Assembly (NCBI RefSeq): GCF_024713975.1
Contig: NC_091096.1
Coordinates: 6,017,501-6,081,500, forward strand
DNA: 64,000 nt
Origin: Paralichthys olivaceus
Taxonomy: Eukaryota; Chordata; Actinopteri; Pleuronectiformes; Paralichthyidae
Reading direction: 5' to 3'
Below, piece after piece: positions 61,626 to 64,000 of the stretch. Each line of letters begins with the position of its first letter. Within the stretch, counting starts at the first letter, position 1. Under the pieces are notes generated by a model, which saw nothing but the letters and a program-made list of their open reading frames with translations, had not been told where the DNA came from and did not search any database. The translations under genes were made by a program, and so were the position numbers.

Positions 61626-64000
61626 ATGGGATGTGGCGTCACAAAGTCCGACCACTTCCACAAACACTCTGGAAAAGGTAACTGTCATCCTGCAGACTGA
61701 TTTAATGGCACTCGGTGCAGCGTAAACATCCGCCAAGGCCCAACAGTCCCCTTAAAATCAACCTGCATCACATTCCACACACTTACAGTGTAAACAGTGT
61801 TTTGTCATTAATGAATTAGTCTCTTAGAAATAGATTTCTGCATCCGGCCTCCTGATCTGGATCTGAACCAAAATTTAACAGTTTCTTTCCAGCAATTCTT
61901 TCCAACGATATTCCGTGAGAGGCATCATATCTGTAATCTCCCTCTTACGTGAGTCGTATTAATGCATCTTCTCTTTGTCTGTCTGTTCTGCTGCTTGCAG
62001 CCGTCACAAGTAAGCCACGCCGGTCTTCACTTGTTTATTGTGTTGTTGTTGTTAACACAAACATTTCAAGGGACTTTGGGGGCCCCAGGCAAAAGGGACC
62101 CAATAGGGGCCCAATATCGAAACAAACCTAACCAGCCCCAAGAAACACATGATAACAAACCACATCATTCCAATCTTCAAACTAGTCTTTTATCATTACA
62201 ATTATGAACAAATCGCAGACTGTACATGTAGTAGAGTTGTAAAGTTTTAGTCCCACACACTAAACTAAAACTGACTAAATCATCAACAGCAGAAAGAAAA
62301 CCCCATGAGACACATTTCCCTTTGATGCATTAATTTAAAGAACATTTTGAAAACCTCTTCTGATCACCATCTGTCTCCTCCAGCTATAAGAGCTGCAGTG
62401 CTGATCCAGCGATGGTACCGTCAGTATGTAGCCCGCACGGAGATGAGACGCAGATACACCTGGCACATCTTCCAGTCCATCGAATACTCCGGAGAACAGG
62501 CCCAGATAAAGGTGTCAAGCTGTCAGAGAGGATGAGTGTTATTCTCTGAGTTTCTTTTTGCATAATGAGAAAAGCACAAACTCAACTCTCTTCTCTTCTT
62601 TTTCGTCCGCAGCTTTATAATTTCCTCGGCTACCTCATGGACAATTTCACACCATCAAGCAATGAGCGTAAGATTTCACATGAATGGAGTCACTGTATCT
62701 CTCGGGGAATTTCCTTGTGTAAAACTGAATCTCATGAGTTCGACCTGTTGTCTTCCAGGAAATCTGATCTCGCACATCTTCAGAGAGAACGATGTTTGTC
62801 GGGACGCAGAGTGGGAGAGATACTTCTGCTACAAGAACATCGAGGTGCCAGAGATCTACTCAGGACCTCATCTCTTCTTCCCTCTGACGGTGGAGCAGGC
62901 GGTCGGGCTGGTGGAGGCCTTCAGGAACAAGAAGGTGCACGGCAGAACAGTGTTTCCAACCTGCCTGGGGCATGATGACTCAGATTAGTTTATCACTGTG
63001 ATGTGTAGAATTGATTTGAACGCATCTTTTAAAGTGTATTGGACCTTTGAGGCAGATACTGATGTTGGTTTTGGGATTTTGAGAGAATTCAGTTTATTCA
63101 ATTTATCAGCTAATTGTATTTTTCTAAACATAAGCAGTCTCGATAAAGATCCTTTAGATTAAAAGAGCATGGTACAAGTACACACTAAGAGGAAATGCTT
63201 GCAGCTGAAATACTAACTTATCAGTGGACAAACTATGCAACTGTGACCCTGACTCTAAATGAGCTTAAAGCTATTTGTGCTTCTGTACTGTGAGGAGTTA
63301 CTCAAACATTGTTTTCAAAGTTCTCCAACAGACATAGCACGACACAATGAGCTTGCGTGACGACAGCAGTTATCAGTCACTGCAGTACGATGCAGGTTTT
63401 ATGTGTTTCTCTGAGCCTGAAACTTCTCCCTGACAAGTCTCTCTCTCAGTAGCAGCTGCACTCGCGCTACGTCCTCCAGCTCCTGGTCGAGACCTGGAAA
63501 CGGCTCCGCATGTTGCCAAATATCAATCGAATCTCCACCTGTCAGAGTAAAGAAATCACTATTTGTGGTGAGCGGAAAGAAATCACTGTTATGTTTTTCA
63601 AAGATGAATTCATGCCTTTTAATGATGTTGTTTGTGAGAGATGATTATGAGGGGAAGGTGATTGGGGAGAATATGCAAAGGAATTTGTGATTACTTGATC
63701 TTAAACCGCTGAAACAAGTAGTAGCAAACAAATCCAATATAATCCTAACTAAACTAAAGTAATGTATTACTATATGCAAACTGAATGCAATGTTTTCTCT
63801 GATTTACAAACCAGTTGTAGAAAATGTGATCATTTGTTGCAGAGTTTAAATCCTTGAGGAACCACCACATCCCAACAGATTGTAGGAGCATAATTGCTGA
63901 ATGAATTAAGAGTGGACATTTTGGTTGTAGTAGTTAAAACACATCCAGACAGATTATGACCTGTGTTTGTTCACTTCACTACAGGTGACCTGCACGGCCA
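61626..64000 (+). CDS. ppef2: Serine/threonine phosphatase with EF-hands 2 (5' part, cut by window end)
   Basis: This is a calcium-linked PPP-family phosphatase of photoreceptors (fly RDGC family). Exons seen: 61626-61677, 62384-62511, 62613-62667, 62759-62934, 63453-63567 and 63985 to the window edge. Phases agree through all junctions. The N-terminus MGCGVTK has Gly2 and Cys3, a myristoylation/palmitoylation-type start. An IQ motif follows ([12 protein letters not shown], about residues 23-34), then [22 protein letters not shown], the linker ([35 protein letters not shown]), and finally the first catalytic metal-binding motif CGDLHG, split across the last two exons and ending at the edge. 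The rest of the phosphatase domain and the EF-hands lie beyond. MRRRYTW and FTPSS point to PPEF2 rather than PPEF1. A possible 9-nt extra exon lies at 62001-62009. Confidence 0.92.

Overview
The window looks like nuclear DNA of a teleost fish. It holds intron-rich vertebrate genes with short GT-AG introns, several fish-type dispersed repeats, MITE-like DNA transposons and (CA)n tracts. I see no bacterial, organellar or viral gene organisation. The species is not identifiable by eye; the compact introns suggest a small-genome (percomorph-like) fish, which is inference.

Nine protein-coding genes can be reconstructed, eight of them complete. In order: a last exon of an unidentified membrane protein (left edge, +); secisbp2 (+); a prolactin receptor, probably prlrb (-); malt1 (+); embigin, emb (+); mrps30 (-); hint2 (+); acsbg2 (+); a BLVRB-like NAD(P)-binding protein (-); and the 5' half of ppef2 (+), cut by the right edge. 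For each complete gene the exons were joined by hand at GT-AG (once GC-AG) boundaries. All junction phases agree, and the products are close to family length: secisbp2 792 aa, prlr 538, malt1 824, emb 307, mrps30 432, hint2 165, acsbg2 749, BLVRB-like 219.

These genes do not form one pathway. They cover selenoprotein synthesis (secisbp2), class I cytokine signalling (prlr), NF-kB signalling (malt1), a transporter chaperone and adhesion protein (emb), the mitochondrial ribosome and a mitochondrial nucleotide hydrolase (mrps30 and hint2, arranged head to head), fatty-acid activation (acsbg2), a small reductase-like protein and a photoreceptor-type phosphatase (ppef2). Their human counterparts lie on several chromosomes, so the block is mainly of comparative interest.

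The spaces between genes hold UTRs, AT-rich DNA, microsatellites, a degenerate A-rich tandem array between mrps30 and hint2, and two MITE families present in several copies. I found no convincing tRNA, rRNA, CRISPR array, retroviral element or wholly new gene system. The most interesting items are fine-scale: a GC-AG intron and two tiny in-frame exons in malt1, an open 99-nt intron in secisbp2, a candidate 9-nt exon in ppef2, and an orphan promoter-plus-splice-donor signature near 53.2 kb.
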